From assembly GCA_023252395.1 (NCBI GenBank), contig JAJPDY010000076.1:1-6242 (forward strand): a DNA stretch of 6,242 nucleotides, given 5' to 3'. The notes below the pieces were generated by a model. The model worked only from the letters and a program-made list of their open reading frames with translations, was not told where the DNA came from and made no database searches. Source of the stretch: Nitrososphaera sp. Lineage in GTDB: Archaea > Thermoproteota > Nitrososphaeria > Nitrososphaerales > Nitrososphaeraceae. A program made the translations under genes and the position numbers. This document shows positions 1-4,647 of this stretch, piece after piece (within the stretch, counting starts at the first letter, position 1; each line of letters begins with the position of its first letter).

Positions 1-360
1 TCGCATATTATCGTCAGGACTGATTACCTAAAGAACAATCCCGAAACCATAAAGAAGCTGCTTGAAGCAAACATCGACGAAACCAACTGGATAAACAGCC
101 ATCCTGATGAGGCAGTCAAAGTGTTCAATACAGAGCTCAAGAAGATCACTGGCAAGATCATACCGGAAGACGAGTTCAATGAAGGATTTTCGAGACTGAA
201 GCTGACATGGGACCCGATAAAGGGATCACTATTCCAGTCGGCGGATGACGCGTTTGATGTCGGATTTCTCGGCAAGACAAAGCCGGATCTTTCAAAGATA
301 TATGATCTGACCTTGCTAAACCAAGTTCTTGAAAAGAAGGGGCTGCAAAAGATAGAATGA
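1..360 (+). CDS. ABC transporter substrate-binding protein, NitT/TauT (SsuA-like) family, 3' part
   Basis: This is the last 119 residues of a periplasmic-type binding protein; the reading frame is open from the first base, so the gene starts before the window. In the NitT/TauT family this protein captures a small anion (nitrate, an alkanesulfonate or taurine, bicarbonate) or a pyrimidine precursor outside the membrane and hands it to the permease. The fragment shows the family's C-terminal pattern: a strand ending in VRTDYLKNNPE, a helix with NWINSHPDEAV at about residues 29-39, and near the end ADDAFDVGFLG followed by PDLSKIYDLTLLNQVLEKKG. The signal sequence and most ligand-contacting residues lie outside the window, so the substrate cannot be read here. 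The ATPase and permease follow on the same strand, which completes an importer. Family call is firm; substrate unknown. Confidence 0.88.
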   Translation, partial: SHIIVRTDYLKNNPETIKKLLEANIDETNWINSHPDEAVKVFNTELKKITGKIIPEDEFNEGFSRLKLTWDPIKGSLFQSADDAFDVGFLGKTKPDLSKIYDLTLLNQVLEKKGLQKIE

Positions 361-458
361 TGGCGCAAAAACTGCACCTACATTGTATCGATTGCACCTT
401 TGAAGTAGATTATATGCTGTGCATCCGTATCGGTGGCATCGACCTTGATAGCATCTGA
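360..458 (+). CDS. possible 32-residue small ORF with CxxC motif
   Basis: ATG at 360 overlaps the TGA stop of the binding-protein gene (ATG shares the final A), a typical arrangement for translational coupling. The frame encodes 32 residues and stops with TGA at 456-458. It starts MAQKLHLHCIDCTFEVDY, so it has an H-C-x2-C cluster like half of a zinc ribbon, followed by a short hydrophobic/acidic tail. It fills most of the gap before the ATPase gene, and its end overlaps the upstream extension of the ATPase frame (GTG 433). Against it: very short, no clear Shine-Dalgarno at the ideal distance, and a TATA-like element at 408-417 falls inside it, so the stretch may simply be an untranslated spacer. 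No known family recognised. Confidence 0.25.
   Translation: MAQKLHLHCIDCTFEVDYMLCIRIGGIDLDSI
408..417 (+). promoter_or_regulatory. possible TATA box before the ABC ATPase gene
   Basis: The sequence GATTATATGC is the most TATA-like stretch in the spacer between the binding-protein and ATPase genes. A start site about 26 bases on (near 439) would give a leader of about 50 bases carrying the Shine-Dalgarno before ATG 490. It could provide a second, internal promoter for ATPase and permease, but one short AT-rich stretch is weak evidence. Confidence 0.3.
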
Positions 459-471
459 ATACAAGCAAAAG

Positions 472-480
472 AGAGGTGGC
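472..480 (+). promoter_or_regulatory. Shine-Dalgarno deciding the ABC ATPase start
   Basis: GAGAGGTGG contains GAGGTG, complementary to the archaeal 16S rRNA tail, and ends nine bases before ATG 490. It argues for that ATG rather than the upstream in-frame GTG at 433. Confidence 0.7.
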
Positions 481-489
481 AGCTCTGCC

Positions 490-1293
490 ATGCTGCAGGT
501 CAGGGCTGTGTCAAAGGCATTCCACTATGACACGACAAACAGCCCAAACCACGCCGTCTTGAACGGGGTCAGCATCGACATCAAGGATGGCGAATTCGTA
601 ACAATTGTAGGACCATCCGGCTGCGGCAAGAGCACGCTTCTCAACATCATTGCAGGGCTTGACAGCCCGGATTCGGGAAGCATATTTGTGAAAGGCGAGC
701 GCAAGACTTCTACCGATCCTGACAGGATAGTGATATTTCAGGAAGGCGCGCTCTTTCCATGGCTTACAGTCACTGAAAATGTCGAGTTTGGATTAAAGCT
801 GGCGGGAGTTCCAAAGGACAAGCGAATAGAAAAAGCGCGCCACTTTGTGAGCATGATGCAATTATCAAGATTTGCAGATTCATACATACACCAGCTCTCT
901 GGCGGCATGAAGCAGAGGGTGGCAATAGCCCGCGCACTTGCGATGGACCCTGACGTTTTGCTGATGGACGAGCCCTTTGCAGCGCTCGATGTGCAGACAA
1001 GGGACATGCTGCACAATCACCTGCTCCAGATCCATGAAGCCACGAAAAAGACCATCCTGTTTGTGACCCACAACATAAATGAAGCGCTATTGCTTGGCAG
1101 CAGAGTGATCGTGCTGTCTCCAAGCCTTGGCAACATTCGAAAAGACATTGTGATAGACCTTCCGAGGCCGCGCGACATCGACAGCCCTGAACTTGTCCTG
1201 CTAAAGAGGCAGATTCTGAAGGAACTAGAGGAGGATTTCCAATTTGCTAGAAAAGAAAACACAACAGCAACCAGAGAAAAAACGGCGCAATAA
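490..1293 (+). CDS. ABC transporter ATP-binding protein, NitT/TauT (SsuB/TauB-like) family
   Basis: This is the cytoplasmic ATPase that powers the importer encoded by its neighbours. From ATG 490 the protein is 267 residues, the usual length for SsuB/TauB/NrtD proteins. All nucleotide-binding motifs are intact: Walker A GPSGCGKST (41-49), Q-loop FQEGALFPW (83-91), signature LSGGM (136-140), Walker B with VLLMDEPFAALD (156-167), and switch histidine in THNINEA (193-199). The LFPW after the Q-loop and the late DLPRPRD (about 224-230) are typical of the nitrate/sulfonate subfamily. The frame is open back to GTG 433, but that extension (19 residues) has no homologous look and the Shine-Dalgarno at 472-480 favours ATG 490. 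The 3' end overlaps the permease gene by 50 bp, which supports one operon. Family and function are firm; the exact cargo is not. Confidence 0.95.
   Translation: MLQVRAVSKAFHYDTTNSPNHAVLNGVSIDIKDGEFVTIVGPSGCGKSTLLNIIAGLDSPDSGSIFVKGERKTSTDPDRIVIFQEGALFPWLTVTENVEFGLKLAGVPKDKRIEKARHFVSMMQLSRFADSYIHQLSGGMKQRVAIARALAMDPDVLLMDEPFAALDVQTRDMLHNHLLQIHEATKKTILFVTHNINEALLLGSRVIVLSPSLGNIRKDIVIDLPRPRDIDSPELVLLKRQILKELEEDFQFARKENTTATREKTAQ
1229..1235 (+). promoter_or_regulatory. Shine-Dalgarno for the permease TTG start
   Basis: AGGAGGA lies inside the ATPase coding region and ends eight bases before TTG 1244. It is the strongest ribosome-binding match in the window and explains why the permease can use the weak TTG codon within its upstream neighbour. 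Confidence 0.65.
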
Positions 1294-2080
1294 AAGCAGG
1301 TTCGACGTGTCAGATGCCGCCAACACGGCGCTGTTCCTGGCCGCGTTTGTTGGAGTATGGCAGCTGGTGTTCATGCTCGGGATATGGCCACAGTTCCTTC
1401 TGCCCTCACCTGCGATGGTTGTCACTTCAATAGCTAACCTGATAGCAGATTCTTCGCTACCCATAGGGCTTGGCGTGACAATGCTTAGACTTGCTGCCGG
1501 ATTTGTAGTCTCTATTGGCATTGGAGGCGTGGTGGGACTGGCAATGGTCAAATTCCCGGGCTTTGGCAAGACGATGAGCTCTTTTGCAGTCGGGCTCTTG
1601 ACGTTTCCAAGCATCGCATGGGTTCCATTTGCAATCCTGCTTATCGGGTTTAACGATTTTGGGATACTCTTCGTAGTGGTCATGGCTTCAGTATTCTCTG
1701 TAATGATAACGACCTACAGCTCGATTCGCAACATACCGCCGCTTTACTTGCGCGCAGCAAACAACATGGGCGCAAAAGGATTCGCGCTATTTAGATATGT
1801 CATGATCCCTGCAGCAACTCCTTCTCTCATTCTAGGAATAAGACAAGCGTGGTCATTTGCATGGCACGCGCTCATTGGAGCCGAGATACTGATAACAACA
1901 CTATACGGGCTTGGCCATATCCTAAGCATTGGAAAAGAGTTTGTCGATATGGGGCTGATCATTGCCACCATGGTCACAATTTTTGTAATAGGCATGGTAT
2001 TTGACAGGATCATCTTCCGCAAGATAGAGGAAAGAGTGAGGGCGCGCTGGGGTCTGGACCAACACGCCGACAGCCAGTGA
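1244..2080 (+). CDS. ABC transporter permease, NitT/TauT (SsuC-like) family
   Basis: A 278-residue inner-membrane permease of the binding-protein-dependent class, forming the translocation pore with the ATPase encoded just upstream. A basic, Lys/Arg-rich N-terminus (1-19) precedes the first membrane helix (about 27-46). Further hydrophobic spans lie near 78-103, 112-136, 138-157, 190-222 (less clear) and 234-253. The cytoplasmic coupling loop is clear at 171-193: AANNMGAKGFALFRYVMIPA, the EAA motif with its conserved Gly and the I-P-A/LP ending. The SPAMVV near 55-60 and the QAWSFAWHALIGAE region (201-214) are typical of SsuC/TauC/NrtB proteins. The TTG start overlaps the ATPase gene by 50 bp. 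The next in-frame Met (residue 44) would delete the first helix, so TTG is preferred. Substrate not determinable from the permease alone. Confidence 0.93.
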   Translation: MLEKKTQQQPEKKRRNKSRFDVSDAANTALFLAAFVGVWQLVFMLGIWPQFLLPSPAMVVTSIANLIADSSLPIGLGVTMLRLAAGFVVSIGIGGVVGLAMVKFPGFGKTMSSFAVGLLTFPSIAWVPFAILLIGFNDFGILFVVVMASVFSVMITTYSSIRNIPPLYLRAANNMGAKGFALFRYVMIPAATPSLILGIRQAWSFAWHALIGAEILITTLYGLGHILSIGKEFVDMGLIIATMVTIFVIGMVFDRIIFRKIEERVRARWGLDQHADSQ

Positions 2081-2122
2081 GTTGAGAATATTGCCAATGA
2101 TAACAGGCAACCATGCGCAAAC

Positions 2123-2150
2123 TAAAATATGCGCATATTCTGCATATATC
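2123..2150 (+). promoter_or_regulatory. AT-rich promoter with 14-bp palindrome before the ComA-like gene
   Basis: The stretch is sharply more AT-rich than the coding DNA around it. It contains TAAAATAT (2123-2130), CATATT (2134-2139) and ATATAT (2144-2149). CATATT lies about 24 bases before ATG 2161, and TAAAATAT about 34, so either could place transcription at or just before that ATG. AATATGCGCATATT (2126-2139) is a perfect palindrome that overlaps the TATA-like element, the position expected for a repressor operator. Promoter assignment is inference from position and composition; the palindrome is seen directly. Confidence 0.55.
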
Positions 2151-2160
2151 ATATCACGCT

Positions 2161-3147
2161 ATGCTTGACGACCTTGCAAAGAACAGGATAGACTCAAAAA
2201 AACCCCGCAAAGAGGGCCTAAGCTGCACCATAGACAAACTGCAAGGAATCGACAAGGAGAATTTTGCGATAATAGCGCCGTACATCGACGTGGTCAAGAT
2301 CTACGGCGCATTTCCAATGCTAATCTCTGAAGAGAGCCTGAAGAAAAAGATCAAGTTTTACCACGACTTTGGCGTGTCAGTCTCCACGGGCAGCACGATA
2401 ACCGAGTTTGCGATAATTGAAAACTCGCTTGAGAGGTTTGTTAAAGAGGCTGCCAAGATTGGCTTTGACATAATCGAGGTGGGTGAGAACAGCATCGACC
2501 TCTCGATAGAGCAAAAGCGCAAGATAGGCGACACGATAAAGTCGGCAGGTCTTGAATTCCAGTGGAAAGTTGGCAAAAAGGACCCGCGCCACCAGCTTGG
2601 AATCGACAAGACTCTGCACGATATCGAGGAGGCAGTCAAGCTAGGGTCAAAGAAAATAGTGCTTGAGGCAAACGAGGGCATGAACGTCGGAATATACGAC
2701 GAAAAGAGCCTTGTAAAATGGAGCTTTGTAGGGGCAATCACTACCGAATACCCGCCAAGCACGTTCATCTTTGAGGCGCCATTTGAGTCGCAGCAATCGG
2801 CTCTCATTGCAGAGTTTGGCCAGCGGGTCAACCTTGCAGAGGTGCACCCTGACGCAATTGCGTCAGTCGAGTCGCAGCGCAGAGGCTTTCTCTCAAAATC
2901 CGCGTTTGGAGTTTCATACCTGCGCAAGAATCCTGAAGGCGGGCCGGCAGCAAAATTCATCTACTTTATCATCAAGACAAAGCACCCTGTCGAGCAGGGC
3001 GAGCTTATCAGCGTGAGCCACCTGCCAAGGAGGACTGTCCAAGCCGCAATCGATGACCTGAAGCGTCAAGGGTTGATAATCGAGAGAAACAGCCTAGACG
3101 ATGCAAGGAAGAAGGTCTATCAGCCTGTTCAGTCTGACTGGCTGTAG
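2161..3147 (+). CDS. phosphosulfolactate synthase (ComA) family protein fused to a C-terminal winged helix
   Basis: Classical ComA adds sulfite to phosphoenolpyruvate to give phosphosulfolactate, the first step of coenzyme M synthesis. From ATG 2161 this protein has 328 residues, about 70 more than usual. Residues 1 to about 260 follow the ComA barrel in order: KPRKEGLSCTIDK (14-26), VVKIYGAFPML (44-54), STGST (75-79), IIEVGENSI (104-112), KVGKKDP (136-142), LEANEG (168-173), FEAPFESQQ (204-212), VNLAEVHPDA (223-232). Several differ from the family pattern as I recall it (GGT to GST, EVGKKDP to KVGKKDP, NLGNI to NLAEV), so the reaction may differ. Residues 263-320 form a MarR-like winged helix with a recognition helix in RRTVQAAIDDLKRQG and a charged wing ending KKVY. 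ATG 2113 is in frame, but the promoter signals and family N-terminus favour 2161. The 3' end overlaps the convergent Nudix gene by 19 bp. Family firm, enzymatic role uncertain. Confidence 0.85.
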   Translation: MLDDLAKNRIDSKKPRKEGLSCTIDKLQGIDKENFAIIAPYIDVVKIYGAFPMLISEESLKKKIKFYHDFGVSVSTGSTITEFAIIENSLERFVKEAAKIGFDIIEVGENSIDLSIEQKRKIGDTIKSAGLEFQWKVGKKDPRHQLGIDKTLHDIEEAVKLGSKKIVLEANEGMNVGIYDEKSLVKWSFVGAITTEYPPSTFIFEAPFESQQSALIAEFGQRVNLAEVHPDAIASVESQRRGFLSKSAFGVSYLRKNPEGGPAAKFIYFIIKTKHPVEQGELISVSHLPRRTVQAAIDDLKRQGLIIERNSLDDARKKVYQPVQSDWL

Positions 3148-3653
3148 GCAAAGAGCGCTGCTATGGTTTTACAGTCCTGAATCTCGCCGTTGATGCATTT
3201 TTTCAGCGCGGCGCTCAGCTTCATTTTCTTTATTCTGATGTTCTCGTCGTCGTCAAGTGTGCCCCTCTTTATCTTTTTCAGGTTTGTTGCGACAAATACG
3301 TGCATGAATTCAGTGGAATAGCCAGGCGCAAGGTACCATCGAAGCAGCGGCTTTAACTTTCCAGAATAGCCGATCTCTTCTGCCATCTCGCGGACAGCTG
3401 CCTGCTCGGGAGTCTCGCCTTTTTCGATCTTGCCTGCTGGGATTTCTAACAGCACCTTGCCTGCTGCGCGGCGATACTGCGTCACAAGAATTACGTCACT
3501 TCCGCTGGCAGCTACCACTCCAACAGAGTCTTTGTGCTCGACTATCTCTTTGCTTATCACTTTGCCGTTTAGCGAGAACTTGTCGTTTCTGAGGGAAATA
3601 GAGCCAGAATAAATCGGGCTGCTCTTGATCAGTTGAACTCCCTTTGCCATCAT
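3129..3653 (-). CDS. Nudix hydrolase, probable ADP-ribose pyrophosphatase
   Basis: Nudix enzymes cleave nucleoside diphosphates linked to another group; this one resembles those that split ADP-ribose to AMP and ribose 5-phosphate in the cytoplasm. From ATG 3653 it is 174 residues. The Nudix box is perfect: it begins GKIEKGE, 17 bases of protein later reaches REMAEEIGY, and carries every residue of the G-x5-E-x7-REUxEExGU consensus (about residues 74-96). Before it lie the strand VILVTQYRR and LEIPAG, both typical of the ADP-ribose group. After it, a proline in LAPGYSTE about 14 residues beyond the box resembles the proline used to recognise ADP-ribose pyrophosphatases. The substrate remains inferred. 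A GTG at 3662 and ATG at 3650 are in frame; the TATA-like element at 3673-3682 fits a leaderless start at 3653 or 3650. The 81-residue gene lies just upstream on the same strand. Confidence 0.88.
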   Translation of the reverse strand: MMAKGVQLIKSSPIYSGSISLRNDKFSLNGKVISKEIVEHKDSVGVVAASGSDVILVTQYRRAAGKVLLEIPAGKIEKGETPEQAAVREMAEEIGYSGKLKPLLRWYLAPGYSTEFMHVFVATNLKKIKRGTLDDDENIRIKKMKLSAALKKCINGEIQDCKTIAALFAYSQSD

Positions 3654-3672
3654 TTTACACACATAGAAGGAA

Positions 3673-3682
3673 GGATTAAACC
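3673..3682 (-). promoter_or_regulatory. possible TATA box for the Nudix gene
   Basis: Read on the minus strand this is GGTTTAATCC, centred about 25 bases before ATG 3653, the spacing expected for a leaderless archaeal transcript. No Shine-Dalgarno precedes the Nudix start, which fits. Confidence 0.45.
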
Positions 3683-3696
3683 TATTCGCTATTGAT

Positions 3697-3942
3697 CTAG
3701 GTCAGCAAGTCCAGAGCCATTCTTAATTCTGCAATCTCTTTTTCGACTACTGCCCTGTCAGATTCGTCTAATGCATACTTTAGCAATTTCTCGCACCCTT
3801 GAATTTCAGCTTCAATAATATCTTTCTTGTCTAGACACAGGCTGTGAAATGATTCAGAAAAATTGTACGTTACTCTCTGCTTGTCTTTGTAGCCGCAAGT
3901 CTTTGCGGTCACCAAGTCTGACTCTTGAGAGAAAATGTTCAT
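3697..3942 (-). CDS. hypothetical 81-residue helical protein
   Basis: I do not recognise this protein. It starts at ATG 3942 and stops with TAG at 3697-3699, 43 bases before the Nudix start on the same strand. The N-terminal third is mixed and polar with aromatic residues and two cysteines (16, 36). Residues about 38-81 look like two consecutive amphipathic helices broken near DES (59-61), rich in Glu, Lys and Leu, so a helical hairpin or coiled-coil dimer is plausible. No signal peptide or membrane segment is visible. Its DNA is visibly more AT-rich than that of the transporter and kinase genes. A TATA-like CTTTAA lies about 26-31 bases before the ATG, supporting a leaderless gene. It could share a transcript with the Nudix gene, though that one seems to have its own promoter. 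Coding status is likely but not certain. Confidence 0.55.
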   Translation of the reverse strand: MNIFSQESDLVTAKTCGYKDKQRVTYNFSESFHSLCLDKKDIIEAEIQGCEKLLKYALDESDRAVVEKEIAELRMALDLLT

Positions 3943-3965
3943 TGTGTTATAAAGAACAATCTGAT

Positions 3966-3976
3966 GCCTTAAAGGG
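3966..3976 (-). promoter_or_regulatory. possible TATA box for the 81-residue gene
   Basis: On the minus strand this reads CCCTTTAAGGC, with TTTAA about 26-31 bases before ATG 3942. A second AT-rich stretch, TTTATAAC (3947-3954), is only 5-12 bases from the ATG and too close to drive a transcript that includes it. Confidence 0.4.
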
Positions 3977-4025
3977 TTTACTTAACCAAGGTGAGTCTTG
4001 CTTAACTTCCAATTTCACCTTATTG

Positions 4026-4166
4026 ATGATGACAAAAATGGAAACAACACTGACCTTGATCCTGGTTGGAGTTGGAGGATTGTGCGCTGCCCTCGCTTAC
4101 GTAACGGCAGGAACAAAGATACGCCATTTCTTGCATGTAGGCACGCCACAAAACAACCCATCTTGA
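4026..4166 (+). CDS. possible 46-residue single-span membrane peptide
   Basis: ATG ATG at 4026-4031 opens a frame of 46 residues ending in TGA at 4164-4166. The first five residues are polar, then about residues 7-27 form one hydrophobic helix (TLTLILVGVGGLCAALAYVT) followed by a basic stretch TKIRHFLH and a polar tail, the profile of a small membrane-anchored peptide with a cytoplasmic C-terminus. The frame is open back to 3849, but that part overlaps the opposite-strand 81-residue gene and has no protein-like character. There is no Shine-Dalgarno; TTGCTTAAC (3999-4007) lies about 23 bases upstream and could be a weak TATA box. It ends exactly at a hairpin, consistent with a short transcript. 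No known family; coding status tentative. Confidence 0.4.
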   Translation: MMTKMETTLTLILVGVGGLCAALAYVTAGTKIRHFLHVGTPQNNPS

Positions 4167-4187
4167 CTCCCACTTTTTTGTGGGAGT
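4166..4187 (+). terminator. 8-bp hairpin with T6 loop, possible terminator
   Basis: ACTCCCAC and GTGGGAGT form a perfect 8-bp stem around a loop of six T. It begins at the last base of the small membrane peptide's stop codon and is followed by AT-rich DNA (ATTAGTTAGTTTTATAT). It separates that ORF from the promoter of the next operon, which fits a terminator or an insulating structure. Archaeal termination depends mainly on T-runs in the non-template strand; here the T-run is in the loop, so the role is inferred. Confidence 0.5.
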
Positions 4188-4195
4188 ATTAGTTA

Positions 4196-4205
4196 GTTTT
4201 ATATG
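4196..4205 (+). promoter_or_regulatory. TATA box for the GTG-started 138-residue gene
   Basis: GTTTTATATG is the best TATA-box match in the window and is centred about 28 bases before GTG 4229. This is the spacing for transcription starting on or beside the first codon, so the mRNA is probably leaderless. It probably drives both the 138-residue gene and the downstream kinase. Confidence 0.7.
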
Positions 4206-4228
4206 CGATCTGCAGCTCTTCTGAAAGC

Positions 4229-4645
4229 GTGGAATTTATTGACGGCGACGGCAACATCATTGTGCCAAAGTCCGTCAGGCCCGTAATCGACCTCAGCGAG
4301 ACTCCCATCGGCAGCAAAAAAGGGGCAAAGAAGCAGTACCGCTATGGCAACTTGCACATCAGAGAATATGACGATCATTATGCTGTCCACATGGACAGGG
4401 TGGACCCGCTTCAAAACCCTCTTGGGCACCTTCTTGTCGACGCGCCAGAATACCTTGCTGGAGCGGCCGCGGCAATACTTGTCGGCAGAAAAGTCGGCGC
4501 GACAGTTTACAACAAGCGCAAGCAGGAAGGCAGGAGCAGCAAAGACGCGGCAATCGACGCCGTGATCGCGGGGTACGTTGCAGGATCTTCTGCCGGCAAA
4601 TTTGCTTTTGACACAGCCAACTCTATCAAGAAAAGGAGCAAGTAA
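4229..4645 (+). CDS. hypothetical 138-residue protein with glycine-zipper-like helices
   Basis: I do not recognise a named family. The gene starts with GTG at 4229, supported by the TATA box 28 bases upstream. Residues 1-40 are polar and basic. Residues 41-75 hold a His/Asp-rich block (LHIREYDDHYAVHMDRVDP then NPLGHLLVDAPEY) with histidines at 43, 50, 54 and 67. Residues 76-92 and 107-130 are two Ala/Gly-rich helices: A82-x3-G86-x3-G90 in the first and G115-x3-G119-x3-G123 in the second are glycine-zipper spacings seen in closely packed, often membrane-associated helices. They are separated by a charged loop (NKRKQEGRSSKD), giving a possible helical hairpin with a basic C-terminus. The kinase gene starts 2 bp after its stop, so the two are almost surely co-expressed and may act together at the membrane. 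Coding is firm; function unknown. Confidence 0.8.
   Translation: MEFIDGDGNIIVPKSVRPVIDLSETPIGSKKGAKKQYRYGNLHIREYDDHYAVHMDRVDPLQNPLGHLLVDAPEYLAGAAAAILVGRKVGATVYNKRKQEGRSSKDAAIDAVIAGYVAGSSAGKFAFDTANSIKKRSK
4633..4638 (+). promoter_or_regulatory. Shine-Dalgarno for the UbiB-family kinase
   Basis: AAGGAG lies within the last codons of the 138-residue gene and ends nine bases before ATG 4648. As an internal operon gene the kinase uses a Shine-Dalgarno, whereas the first gene of the operon looks leaderless. Confidence 0.65.
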
Positions 4646-4647
4646 GA

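Noticed and set aside
433..489. GTG 433 as the ATPase start
   Set aside because: The extra 19 residues do not look like the family N-terminus, and a Shine-Dalgarno sits correctly for ATG 490.
1225..1683. 152-residue minus-strand open frame
   Set aside because: Antisense to the permease gene, low-complexity Thr/Ser/Pro/Ala composition, no start signals.
2091..2110. TTGCC/GGCAA inverted repeat after the permease stop as a terminator
   Set aside because: Only a 5-bp stem with a 10-base loop and no T-run follows; too weak to call.
2113..2160. ATG 2113 as the start of the ComA-like gene
   Set aside because: It has no Shine-Dalgarno, and the 16 extra codons run through the AT-rich promoter-like DNA and its palindrome; ATG 2161 matches the expected ComA N-terminus.
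2358..2960. 200-residue minus-strand open frame
   Set aside because: It is fully antisense to the ComA-like gene, which has clear family motifs; the antisense protein is Ser/Cys/Arg-rich with no recognisable domain.
3981..4006. Direct repeat of CTTAAC at 20-base spacing, flanking a CAAG/CTTG inverted repeat, as an operator
   Set aside because: Six-base repeats in AT-rich DNA are expected by chance; the position between divergent small genes is suggestive but not enough.
3849..4025. Upstream extension of the 46-residue membrane ORF
   Set aside because: This part lies antisense to the 81-residue gene and its promoter and has no protein-like pattern.
3998..4192. 64-residue plus-strand frame starting at TTG, overlapping the membrane peptide
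   Set aside because: It runs through the terminator-like hairpin, starts with TTG without Shine-Dalgarno, and lacks any coherent hydrophobic or domain pattern.
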